The position numbers and the translations under genes were made by a program. Of a stretch of DNA of 51,300 nt, positions 18,600 to 27,305 are shown in pieces. The notes beneath the pieces were generated by a model. It made no database searches. It was not told the origin of the DNA and worked only from the letters and a program-made list of their open reading frames with translations. The DNA is from an uncultured Clostridia bacterium. GTDB taxonomy: Bacteria > Bacillota > Clostridia > TANB77 > CAG-508. Position 1 is the first letter of the stretch. Each line of letters begins with the position of its first letter. The stretch is taken from assembly GCA_944387445.1 (NCBI GenBank), contig CALXEX010000012.1, positions 1 to 51,300 on the forward strand, given 5' to 3'.

Positions 18600-21500
18600 A
18601 TGAGTAGAGTAAAAAAACTACTAATTGGAATGATTGTCATGGCATTTGCTATATTGGCATTTGCAAATATAGCAAATGCAGCATATAGTGTCGGACAAAG
18701 TGTTTCTATAACTTATAGGACCTATTTAAATGATCCAAACTTATATTGTGTTGAACACAATCAGGCACTAAAAGGAAGACTAACCTATAAAGTCATCTCA
18801 GAAGTAGATATTAGAGGAAATACTTCAACAGACCATACAGGTAAAAGTATTGAAAGCTGGTATAATGCAAAACTTGCACATATATTATCAGCAGATAATG
18901 GAGCATACAAAGAAAGTGGACCTGTACAAAATGCTATTTGGAATTATATGTATACATGGATAAGCAATGTAGGACAATATCATGCAGGATTATATAATGG
19001 ATTTGCTAGTACAGTACCAGGAAATAGTTCTTATTTAGACACAACTTCTTCAGATTATGCTAATGAATTAGCAAATCTAGAAATTACAGATAATACAAAT
19101 AAAGACGCTATTAGAGTACAATCAGATGGAAATAACATTAGAATTGGACCATTTAATTGGAATTTTTCTGGAACATTAAACAACATAACTGTAAAAGACC
19201 AAAATGGAAATGCAGTTAGTGGAATTACATTCCAAACATATACGGGAACAACCATTAGCACAATTGGTGTTGGAAGTATACAATCAGGAAAAGATTTCTA
19301 TATTTCAATTCCAATCAGTAGTGGAATTAGTAGAATTACAGATATTACAGCAAGTGGAAGTACACAAGTAGAAGGTGTAAAGGTTTGGTTCTTAGAAGCA
19401 CAAAACGGATATAATTTCCAAAACTTAATTGCCAGAGAGCCATATAAAACACCATATACATATGAAACAACATTTGATTATGACATTGATTTACTAGGAA
19501 ACTTAAAAGTTATCAAAGTAAATGAAGATAATCATGAAATCAAATTACAAGGTGTTGGATTTAAAATTCAAAACAAACAAACAGGATTATATGTGCATGA
19601 AGATGCCAATGGAAACATAACATATGTAAATGAAAGCCAAGCAACAGAATTTGTAACAGACATGAATGGAGAAATTTTAATAGAAAATCTAGTTGTTGGT
19701 ACATATGTCGCATATGAAACCAAAAACCCAAATTATGGTTATGAAATCATATCAGATGGTGTAGAACATACAGTTGTTGTGGACAAAACAGAAGATTTTG
19801 TCATTGGAAACAAACAAATTTATGTAAAACTTTCTGGATATGTATGGGTGGATAGACAATCAGGAAAACAATCAGAAAGAAATAGTCTATACAGAAATGA
19901 TTTAAATGATGATACAGACGAATTACTAGAAGGTGTTATTGTTAGATTAATTGATAGAAGAACAGGTGAAGTAGTTAAAAATGATAATGGACAAGACTTC
20001 TATGCATTAACACAAGAAATCGACTTAGGTGATAGTATTATCAGATATTATCAATTTGTTGATGTTAGAATTGATAGCCTAGAAAACTATTATATCGAAT
20101 TCGAATATGATGGATTAACTTATACAAATGTAACACCACATCTATATGATGAACAGGGAAATAACTTACCAAATGGATCAAAAGCTAAAGAAAATCAAAA
20201 TGTAAGAGATAGATTTAATAAAAACTTTAGTAGAATCGAAGGTGCTTCAGCAGATACAGGTGTTGCATTAGATGAAAACGGAAATGTAGCACATGAATTA
20301 CATTATAATAGAGATATTGAACAACATAAATCAACCTTAATTAATGAAGGATTACCAGTTGGACAATATCCAATCACAGCAAATACAGATGAAACAGACT
20401 TTAGTATAAATGACCAATTTGAATATGGAATGGAAGAAATACCATATATTAACTTAGGATTATTGGAAAGAGGACAACCAGATTTAGCTGTTATAAAAGA
20501 TATGCAAAGTGTAAGACTTGCAATCAATGGATATCAACATATATATGAATATGCAAACAGATTTGACAATCTAGAACAACAAGAAGCAGATGGAGATTAT
20601 AGTGATACAGCATTTAATGTTGGTGTTAAATTTGCTAGTGAATATATGGACGATTCATATACAAGAGCCATCTACAAAGCAGATTATGAATATTTCAATG
20701 AAGAAGATAAAAGTAGAGAATTAAAAGTATATGTTACATACAAAATAACTGTAAGAAATGAGTCAAGTGACTTGATTTCACAAGTAAATAATTTAGTAGA
20801 TTACTTTGATAGTCGATATACCATCGTTTCAGCAGGTACAGGTATTAATCAAGAAAATATTCTTACAGGAGATCTTGATTTTACACAAGAAGCATATAAT
20901 GATGAATATGCAAAAGGAATCATTTATACAAATACAAGAATAGAAGCAGGAAAAAGAACAGAATTCTATGTACAATTTGAATTAAATAGAGAAGCTGTTA
21001 TTGCCATTTTAAATAATGAAGAAACATTAGACAATGTTGTAGAAATTAATTCATATTCAACATTTGATGGAAATGGAAGTGTATATGCTGGTGTAGATGT
21101 TGACTCTAACCCAGGAAATGCAATACCAGGAGATATGTCAACCATTGAAGACGATACAGATAGAAGCCCATCTTTAAAATTAGAAGTAAAAGATGCTAGA
21201 GAGCTAACAGGTAAAGTATTCTTAGATTCTACTTCAGGAGAATTACTAACAGGACAAATTAGACAAGGTAGTGGACAATATGAAGAAGGAGAAACTGGAA
21301 TACCAGGTGTAGAAGTAACACTTACCGAAACTTCAGGAACAGGTTTGGTATATACAGCAACAACAGATGATAATGGTGATTTCTATATCTCAGACTTCAT
21401 ACCAGGAGATTATACATTAACATATACATGGGGAGATGAAACATATACTGTACAAAACTATAAAGGAACCATATATGATAAAGAAAGATATGACGCCAAT

Positions 21501-22580
21501 ATGGCCAATAAAGAATGGTATAAAGTAGATGTAGATACAAGATGGACAGATGCAGTAGATGATTATGATACAAGATTAGCAATTGATGCAGAATTAAATG
21601 AAATTACAAATGCAACAGAAGCAACTATTCATAAAATGGTTTCTACAGCACCAGCAATGGGAATCGGTGTTGAAAATACAGATACGATTATTACAGATTC
21701 TTTAGGAGATGAATTAAAATTCACAATAAAAAATGTAGACTTCGGTATTGTAGAAAGAGCAAGACAAGCATTAGCACTAAATAAAAGAGTAAAAACAATG
21801 AAAGTTACTTTGGCAAATGGTACAACATTAGTAGACTTTGAGATTACAGAGGATGGAAGATTAGAAGGTCAAACAGCAAGTGTAACTTACTTACCACCAT
21901 CAGAGAATTCAATACCTAAAAATGGAATGGTAAGACTTGAGATGGATAATGAATTATTACAAGGATCAACATTACAAGTAGGATATGAGATTCGAGCAGA
22001 TAATAATAGTGAATTAGACTATATCTCAGAAAACTATTATAAATATGGAATCATAGAAGGAAATGTTGTAACTTTGACACCATCAGCCATTGTTGATTAC
22101 CTAGATGCAGATTGGGGATTTGATGCAACCAATAATCCAGATTGGGAAATTGTACAAAAAGATGATTCAAGATTAGCATTAGCTGTAGAAGTTATGGATG
22201 CATTAACAACGAAAAATGTAACAATCTTATACACAGAAGCATTAGCAGGATATGACTTAAGACCAACAGAAAGTGCAACAGTTATGTTAAATGCAACAAA
22301 ATACTTAAATGCTTCAGAAGATATTGAACTAGAAAATGAAACAGAAATTGTAAAAGTAGAAAAACCAGGCGGAGGCAATATTACATTTACACCAGGTAAC
22401 TATGTACCAGGTACAGGACCAGCTGTGGAATGTGATGATGATATGGCAGAACTAGTCTTAATTACACCAAATACTGGTGGAAACTATAATTACATGATAC
22501 CAATAGGAATCACAGTTCTTGCATTTATTATAGTAGGTGCTGGTGTAGTCATCATTAAGAAAAAAGTATTACATAAATAA
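18600..22580 (+). CDS. surface adhesin B with thioester (TQXA) and CnaB domains, cassette 1
   Basis: 1326 residues. The signal peptide ends near ANIANA (residue 27). The N-terminal thioester domain shows C50 in LYCVEHNQALKG and Q110 in PVQNAIW. These are the Cys and Gln that form the internal Cys-Gln thioester of TQXA/TED adhesins, which bind host or matrix amines covalently. A CnaB-like domain follows (about 300-385, NLKVIKVNEDN... AYETKNPNYGY), then SdrD-B-like domains (about 410-520 and 866-960) and DUF11-like parts. The C-terminus has TPNTGG (1289-1294), a membrane segment (about 1298-1320) and a KKK tail, close to an LPXTG-type sorting signal. It is coupled to gene A by a 20-nt gap with AAAGGAGG. 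No sortase gene is in the window. The thioester itself is predicted, not seen. Confidence 0.86.
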   Translation: MSRVKKLLIGMIVMAFAILAFANIANAAYSVGQSVSITYRTYLNDPNLYCVEHNQALKGRLTYKVISEVDIRGNTSTDHTGKSIESWYNAKLAHILSADNGAYKESGPVQNAIWNYMYTWISNVGQYHAGLYNGFASTVPGNSSYLDTTSSDYANELANLEITDNTNKDAIRVQSDGNNIRIGPFNWNFSGTLNNITVKDQNGNAVSGITFQTYTGTTISTIGVGSIQSGKDFYISIPISSGISRITDITASGSTQVEGVKVWFLEAQNGYNFQNLIAREPYKTPYTYETTFDYDIDLLGNLKVIKVNEDNHEIKLQGVGFKIQNKQTGLYVHEDANGNITYVNESQATEFVTDMNGEILIENLVVGTYVAYETKNPNYGYEIISDGVEHTVVVDKTEDFVIGNKQIYVKLSGYVWVDRQSGKQSERNSLYRNDLNDDTDELLEGVIVRLIDRRTGEVVKNDNGQDFYALTQEIDLGDSIIRYYQFVDVRIDSLENYYIEFEYDGLTYTNVTPHLYDEQGNNLPNGSKAKENQNVRDRFNKNFSRIEGASADTGVALDENGNVAHELHYNRDIEQHKSTLINEGLPVGQYPITANTDETDFSINDQFEYGMEEIPYINLGLLERGQPDLAVIKDMQSVRLAINGYQHIYEYANRFDNLEQQEADGDYSDTAFNVGVKFASEYMDDSYTRAIYKADYEYFNEEDKSRELKVYVTYKITVRNESSDLISQVNNLVDYFDSRYTIVSAGTGINQENILTGDLDFTQEAYNDEYAKGIIYTNTRIEAGKRTEFYVQFELNREAVIAILNNEETLDNVVEINSYSTFDGNGSVYAGVDVDSNPGNAIPGDMSTIEDDTDRSPSLKLEVKDARELTGKVFLDSTSGELLTGQIRQGSGQYEEGETGIPGVEVTLTETSGTGLVYTATTDDNGDFYISDFIPGDYTLTYTWGDETYTVQNYKGTIYDKERYDANMANKEWYKVDVDTRWTDAVDDYDTRLAIDAELNEITNATEATIHKMVSTAPAMGIGVENTDTIITDSLGDELKFTIKNVDFGIVERARQALALNKRVKTMKVTLANGTTLVDFEITEDGRLEGQTASVTYLPPSENSIPKNGMVRLEMDNELLQGSTLQVGYEIRADNNSELDYISENYYKYGIIEGNVVTLTPSAIVDYLDADWGFDATNNPDWEIVQKDDSRLALAVEVMDALTTKNVTILYTEALAGYDLRPTESATVMLNATKYLNASEDIELENETEIVKVEKPGGGNITFTPGNYVPGTGPAVECDDDMAELVLITPNTGGNYNYMIPIGITVLAFIIVGAGVVIIKKKVLHK

Positions 22581-22591
22581 AGTGCATAAAT

Positions 22592-22628
22592 AAAAAAATA
22601 TGAGACTGATTTCAGTCTCATATTTTTT
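22592..22628 (+). terminator. terminator of surface cassette 1
   Basis: A long stem (AAAAAATATGAGACTGA with its inverse, 22593-22609 and 22612-22628) has a very short loop and ends in TTTTTT. It begins 12 nt after the stop of gene B. Confidence 0.85.
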
Positions 22629-22646
22629 GGTTGAATGTCAAGTTGG

Positions 22647-22691
22647 GGTAGAAAACTTAAAAACAGTTTTCTGCCTCAGTTTTTTTTTTTT
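22647..22691 (+). terminator. second, tandem terminator of cassette 1
   Basis: GGTAGAAAACT pairs with AGTTTTCTGCC (one G-U), and 12 or so T residues follow to about 22691. Two terminators in tandem separate the cassettes, so cassette 2 should be transcribed on its own. Confidence 0.72.
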
Positions 22692-22860
22692 ATTAATAGG
22701 AAAAGCTACGCAAATAAGCATTTGTCGAAATATATATTAAAATATTAAAAAAAATAAAAAAAATGTAAAAAAAATAAAATATAATGATATTGAAAGATTC
22801 AAAAAAGACCTTCCCTAAAAGAAAAAAAGCAAAAATTGGATTTTGTGGAAAACATTCACA

Positions 22861-22889
22861 TTGAAAATCTCGAAGAGAAAGTGTAATGT
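22861..22889 (+). promoter_or_regulatory. candidate promoter of surface cassette 2
   Basis: TTGAAA (22861-22866), a 17-bp spacer and TAATGT (22884-22889). The surrounding string (ATTGAAAA...CGAA...AAAG) resembles the cassette 1 promoter at the same spacing, as expected if the duplication included it. An alternative TATAAT at 22780 or 22904 lacks a partner box. Confidence 0.4.
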
Positions 22890-22928
22890 ATTATATATAG
22901 GAATATAATTGTTTTTATGGAGGTTACT

Positions 22929-25900
22929 ATGAAGGGAAAATTTGTTAAAAAAATTGTTATGCTAATTTTGGTTTGTATATTAATGTTATTAGATGTTTTC
23001 ATTATTAGCAAACAAATTGTTCAAGCTGAAGGAGAAGATATCTCAAAACAAGAGGAAACAAAAATAACTATTGAACAAGGAATAGAAAAATACTTTGAAG
23101 TGGAAGAAAATCAAATATTATTGCAACAAGAAATAAGTGTTATATTAAATAAAGAAGATAAAATAAAAACTTCAGAGAACTTAATAGTAAATGTTCCTAT
23201 AATAGGTGAGTATGCACCAAATTCTGCGATTGTATTATTAAATGGTATAAAATTGCCAGATAATACATATATTTATGATCTTCAAAATAAAAAATTAGAA
23301 ATAAATATAAATGCAGAAAATCAATTAGAGTCATTTGATAATAAACAAAATATTTATACAATTATTTATACTTATTTTGAAATGCCAATTCAAGAAAAAA
23401 TAATGACAAAATTAGATACAAACGTAAAAATCAATATAGATAGTGAGGGAGAAGTTACAGCAACAAACGAGCAAGAAATTGAAACAGAAATAAAAGGATC
23501 AAATATATCACTAACAGGAGCTATGACAAAAGAAGTATATAAAGGATATTTATATCAAGGAACACAATTTTGTACATCATATGCAGAAATTAATAGAATA
23601 GAAATATCAAATACAAATAATTTGGAGAATATTATAATTCGTAATGCTTATGAGAGATTTATAGAAGAAGATAAAATTATCAATTCTACTACAAATCAAG
23701 AAGAAATTATTGAGACTGAAAATGAAGTAAACCAATCATTATATTATACATTGACAAGAGTAAATAAAAATGAAATGATTAGAATACTGGGAAATGAAGG
23801 AAAAATTACGATTTATAATTTAGATGATGAAATGTTGGCAGAATTTAATAAAGATACAGAAACAGATGAACAAGGAAATATTATATTTACATATAATGGG
23901 GAAACAACAACAGGAATAAAGATAGTAACAACAAAACCATTACAAGAAGGAAGAATTGATTTTTATCATGAAAAAGCAATAAAAGCGAATATTGGCTACA
24001 CAAGAGAAGATATTGAAAGATTTGACTATGTAAGGGAAACGATTCAAGCCAATGATGAGATGATGGTAATGAATATGCATTTAACAGAACCCTCAACACA
24101 ATTTGATGTTAATGTGAGCAAGATAGAATATTCGACAATGAATATCAACAAAGATGTTGATATTAGTATTACATTAAAAAACAATCAAAATAATATGTGT
24201 TTGTATGAAAATTCAGAAATAGAAATTGTATTTCCAGAAGCAGTAAAAAATTTAGAAATACAAGATCAAGTAAACCTTTTGTATGATTCAGAATTAAGCA
24301 TAAAAAATACATATGTTGATGGTAATGTTATTCATATCACATTAGATGGAGCCCAAACAAATTATAAAGAGATTGCTACACAAATTAATTTGAAAGTAAA
24401 TATTGAATTTGATAAAACACTAACAAATAGAACATCTGAGATAGTAACAAAAATAAGAAATAAATCAGAAGAAGTGGAAAATAGAAAAGAAGTTAGTATA
24501 ACATCTCCAAGAGAATTTATTACAGTTAATAATATACAAGAGTTGGGGGTTGAAAGTTATGGAGAAGAAAAACAAGTAACAACTGAAATAACAAAAAAAT
24601 CAGACGAAAAAACTATGCAAGTTAAATCTGAAGTTATCAACAATACAGGCAACATAAGTTCTATAAAAATATTAGGAGAATTTCCAACAAATGATAGTGA
24701 AAACAATTTAGGAGCCATTGTCAATACACCAATTCAAGTTGATGGAGTAAATGCTACAATTTATTATAGTACAAATGAAGAGGCAACAGAAGATATTGGG
24801 GATGATAATAATGGATGGGTTAATGATATTAATACAATATCTGATGTAAAAAAATATTTAATTATTATTGATGAAATATATCCAGATAATAGTGCAAGAT
24901 TTACATACTCTGCCTATATTCCTGCTAACTTAGAATATAACCAAAAAGCAACAGAGGGGTATACAGTATATTATACTGATTCAGAATCAAATGTTAATAA
25001 TAAAGCAGATGCAACAAATGTTTTAATGACAACAGGGGATGGACCTATTGTTGAAGCAAATCTAATAGCTAAGATAAATGGAGAAGAAATTAATACAGGT
25101 GATACTTTAAAAGCCGGTGAAAAAATAAGATATGAAGTTAATTTGAAAAATACAGGAACTATGGAAGCTAATAATGTAGCAGTTGATTTAACTGTTTCAC
25201 AGTCAAATAATGCCGAAAATAATGAAGTTGCAAGTTTGGAGGTAGAAACTATTGCCCCAAATGAAACAAGAACAGTTACTTATGAAAAAGAAATTCCTGC
25301 AGATTTAAATGAAGATATTACGATAACAACAAATACTACAGTTACATATGAAGAAGAACAGAAAAATACGAATGAAGTAGTTTTAAATGTAGAACCTTCT
25401 GCAATTGTAGGCAATGTAAGATGGGATACAATGGAAAATCGTTATGACGAAAATGGTAACATAATAGGTGAAGCAGTATTTACGCAAGGAAATACAATTT
25501 CTTATGTAGCAACTATTACCAATAATACAAATGAGATTCAAAGTGATTTAGTTTTACATTGGGAATTACCAGAGTATTGTGAACTAGTGGCTCAACAGAA
25601 GGTCATTGGTAATGATAATTCAAACAAAGAAGACTTAGAAGTAACAAAAGATTTGGTTTTGGAAGATTTACAACCTGGAGAAAGTATTGAAATATATATA
25701 TTAGTATATTTAGGAGAATTCGATACAAAAACAGAAAAGGTTTACGCAATAGCTAGTGTTGAACAGAATGGTGATATATATCGATTAGGTAAAACGGAAG
25801 AAAGAGTTGTCTATAATGCTCCAAAGTTTATTGATGTTAAATTAACTGCCAATGATGAGGATGATTATGTAAAAACAGATAATGAAATAAATTATACATT

Positions 25901-27302
25901 AACAATAACAAATAATAATCCTGTAAGTATAAATGCTCTAATTAGAGATGAAATACCAACACAATTAACAATATTAGAAGTTGATACAGATAATGGAGAA
26001 GTAGAAAGAACAGGAAATTATATAGTAGTTTCAAATATTAGTTTGCAACCAGGTGAAACAACAACTATTACAATAAAAACAATTGTAAACTATGTAGAAA
26101 TAGCAGAAGATGAGATAATAGAAAATCAATTCACATTATTAACTGGAAGCAATATCGAATTAACATCAAATACAGTAAGACATATGATAGATAGACAAAG
26201 CGAAAATCCAGAAGAACCAGAAGATCCAAACAATCCAGATAATCCAGATAATCCAAGCAATCCAGAAGAACCATCAAATCCAGAGAATCCAAATCAACCA
26301 TCAACAGAAACATATAAAATTAGTGGTACAGTATGGCTAGATAATTCACTTGAAGGTAGAAGAGATGATAATGAAAGTGGAGTTAGTGGAATAAATATAT
26401 ATTTAATGAATGCACAAACAAATCAGATAACAGATGTTTCAACAATGACAAACGCAGAGGGATTCTATACATTATCTAATATACCAAATGGAGAATATAT
26501 AGTGGTGTTTGATTATTCTTCAACACAATATGGATTAACAAAATATCAAGCATCTGGAATAGAAAATAATAGAAATTCAAAAGCATTAGAAAAACAAATA
26601 AACATATTTGGTGTAGAAAAGACATGTGGGGTTACAGATATAATTACAATCAATGGAGGTAGCATAGGTAATATCAGCATGGGACTAACAAAATTAGAGG
26701 ATTTTGACCTAAAAATAGATAAATATATAAGTAGAGTCACTGTAAAAACACAAAATGGAACAACTGTATATAGTTATAATGATGTACAGTTAGCAAAAAC
26801 AGAAATAAATGCAAGAAAGATTAATAATGCAGAGATAGAAGTTGAATATACTATAAGAGTAGCAAATGTAGGACAAGTAGATGGATATGCAAGAAGTATT
26901 GTTGATCATATACCAGATGGATTTACATTTGATCCTACTAAAAATAAAGATTGGTATAGTTCCGGAAATGATATTTATAGTGTTATATTAGCTAATGAAA
27001 AAATTGCAGTAGGTGATTCAAAAGTGTTAACATTAACATTGACAAAAGATTTATCTGAGGATGCAACAGGGACTTTTACAAACCATGTTAATATAGATGA
27101 AAGCTATAATGAATTTGGTATATCAGATACAAATGCTAGAAGTGGAAATGATTCAAGTTCAGCAGAATTAATCATTAGTATAGGAACAGGTACGGTTGTT
27201 CTTTACACTATGCTAACCTTATCAATTATAGGAATTATGGGAATAGGTATATATGCTATAAAAGTAAAAGTTTTAGGTGTGAAAAATGAGGAAAGGGGGT
27301 AA
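22929..27302 (+). CDS. giant surface protein A' (DUF11 / SdrD-B repeats), cassette 2
   Basis: 1457 residues and paralogous to protein A along its length. Shared landmarks are LEYNQKATEGYTVYYT (A has LEYNQTAVEGYTVNYT), an SdrD-B-like domain from about residue 1128 (GTVWLDNSLEGRRDDNESG) and DFDLKIDKYISRV. Further shared points are VGQVDGYARSIVDHIPDGF and a membrane segment (about 1419-1440) after ISIGTG. Unlike A, its linker at about 1089-1127 is a Pro/Asn/Glu repeat (NPEEP, NPDNP units). The ATG at 22929 is chosen because ATGGAGGTTACT gives it a perfect RBS; the ATG at 22917 overlaps that site. A signal peptide spans about residues 1-34. It is followed 3 nt later by gene B'. Confidence 0.85.
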   Translation: MKGKFVKKIVMLILVCILMLLDVFIISKQIVQAEGEDISKQEETKITIEQGIEKYFEVEENQILLQQEISVILNKEDKIKTSENLIVNVPIIGEYAPNSAIVLLNGIKLPDNTYIYDLQNKKLEININAENQLESFDNKQNIYTIIYTYFEMPIQEKIMTKLDTNVKINIDSEGEVTATNEQEIETEIKGSNISLTGAMTKEVYKGYLYQGTQFCTSYAEINRIEISNTNNLENIIIRNAYERFIEEDKIINSTTNQEEIIETENEVNQSLYYTLTRVNKNEMIRILGNEGKITIYNLDDEMLAEFNKDTETDEQGNIIFTYNGETTTGIKIVTTKPLQEGRIDFYHEKAIKANIGYTREDIERFDYVRETIQANDEMMVMNMHLTEPSTQFDVNVSKIEYSTMNINKDVDISITLKNNQNNMCLYENSEIEIVFPEAVKNLEIQDQVNLLYDSELSIKNTYVDGNVIHITLDGAQTNYKEIATQINLKVNIEFDKTLTNRTSEIVTKIRNKSEEVENRKEVSITSPREFITVNNIQELGVESYGEEKQVTTEITKKSDEKTMQVKSEVINNTGNISSIKILGEFPTNDSENNLGAIVNTPIQVDGVNATIYYSTNEEATEDIGDDNNGWVNDINTISDVKKYLIIIDEIYPDNSARFTYSAYIPANLEYNQKATEGYTVYYTDSESNVNNKADATNVLMTTGDGPIVEANLIAKINGEEINTGDTLKAGEKIRYEVNLKNTGTMEANNVAVDLTVSQSNNAENNEVASLEVETIAPNETRTVTYEKEIPADLNEDITITTNTTVTYEEEQKNTNEVVLNVEPSAIVGNVRWDTMENRYDENGNIIGEAVFTQGNTISYVATITNNTNEIQSDLVLHWELPEYCELVAQQKVIGNDNSNKEDLEVTKDLVLEDLQPGESIEIYILVYLGEFDTKTEKVYAIASVEQNGDIYRLGKTEERVVYNAPKFIDVKLTANDEDDYVKTDNEINYTLTITNNNPVSINALIRDEIPTQLTILEVDTDNGEVERTGNYIVVSNISLQPGETTTITIKTIVNYVEIAEDEIIENQFTLLTGSNIELTSNTVRHMIDRQSENPEEPEDPNNPDNPDNPSNPEEPSNPENPNQPSTETYKISGTVWLDNSLEGRRDDNESGVSGINIYLMNAQTNQITDVSTMTNAEGFYTLSNIPNGEYIVVFDYSSTQYGLTKYQASGIENNRNSKALEKQINIFGVEKTCGVTDIITINGGSIGNISMGLTKLEDFDLKIDKYISRVTVKTQNGTTVYSYNDVQLAKTEINARKINNAEIEVEYTIRVANVGQVDGYARSIVDHIPDGFTFDPTKNKDWYSSGNDIYSVILANEKIAVGDSKVLTLTLTKDLSEDATGTFTNHVNIDESYNEFGISDTNARSGNDSSSAELIISIGTGTVVLYTMLTLSIIGIMGIGIYAIKVKVLGVKNEERG

Positions 27303-27305
27303 GTT

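Noticed and set aside
26200-26310. CRISPR-like short repeats
   Set aside because: The repeats are 9-12 bp units coding for a Pro/Asn/Glu linker inside an intact frame. There are no spacers and no cas genes.
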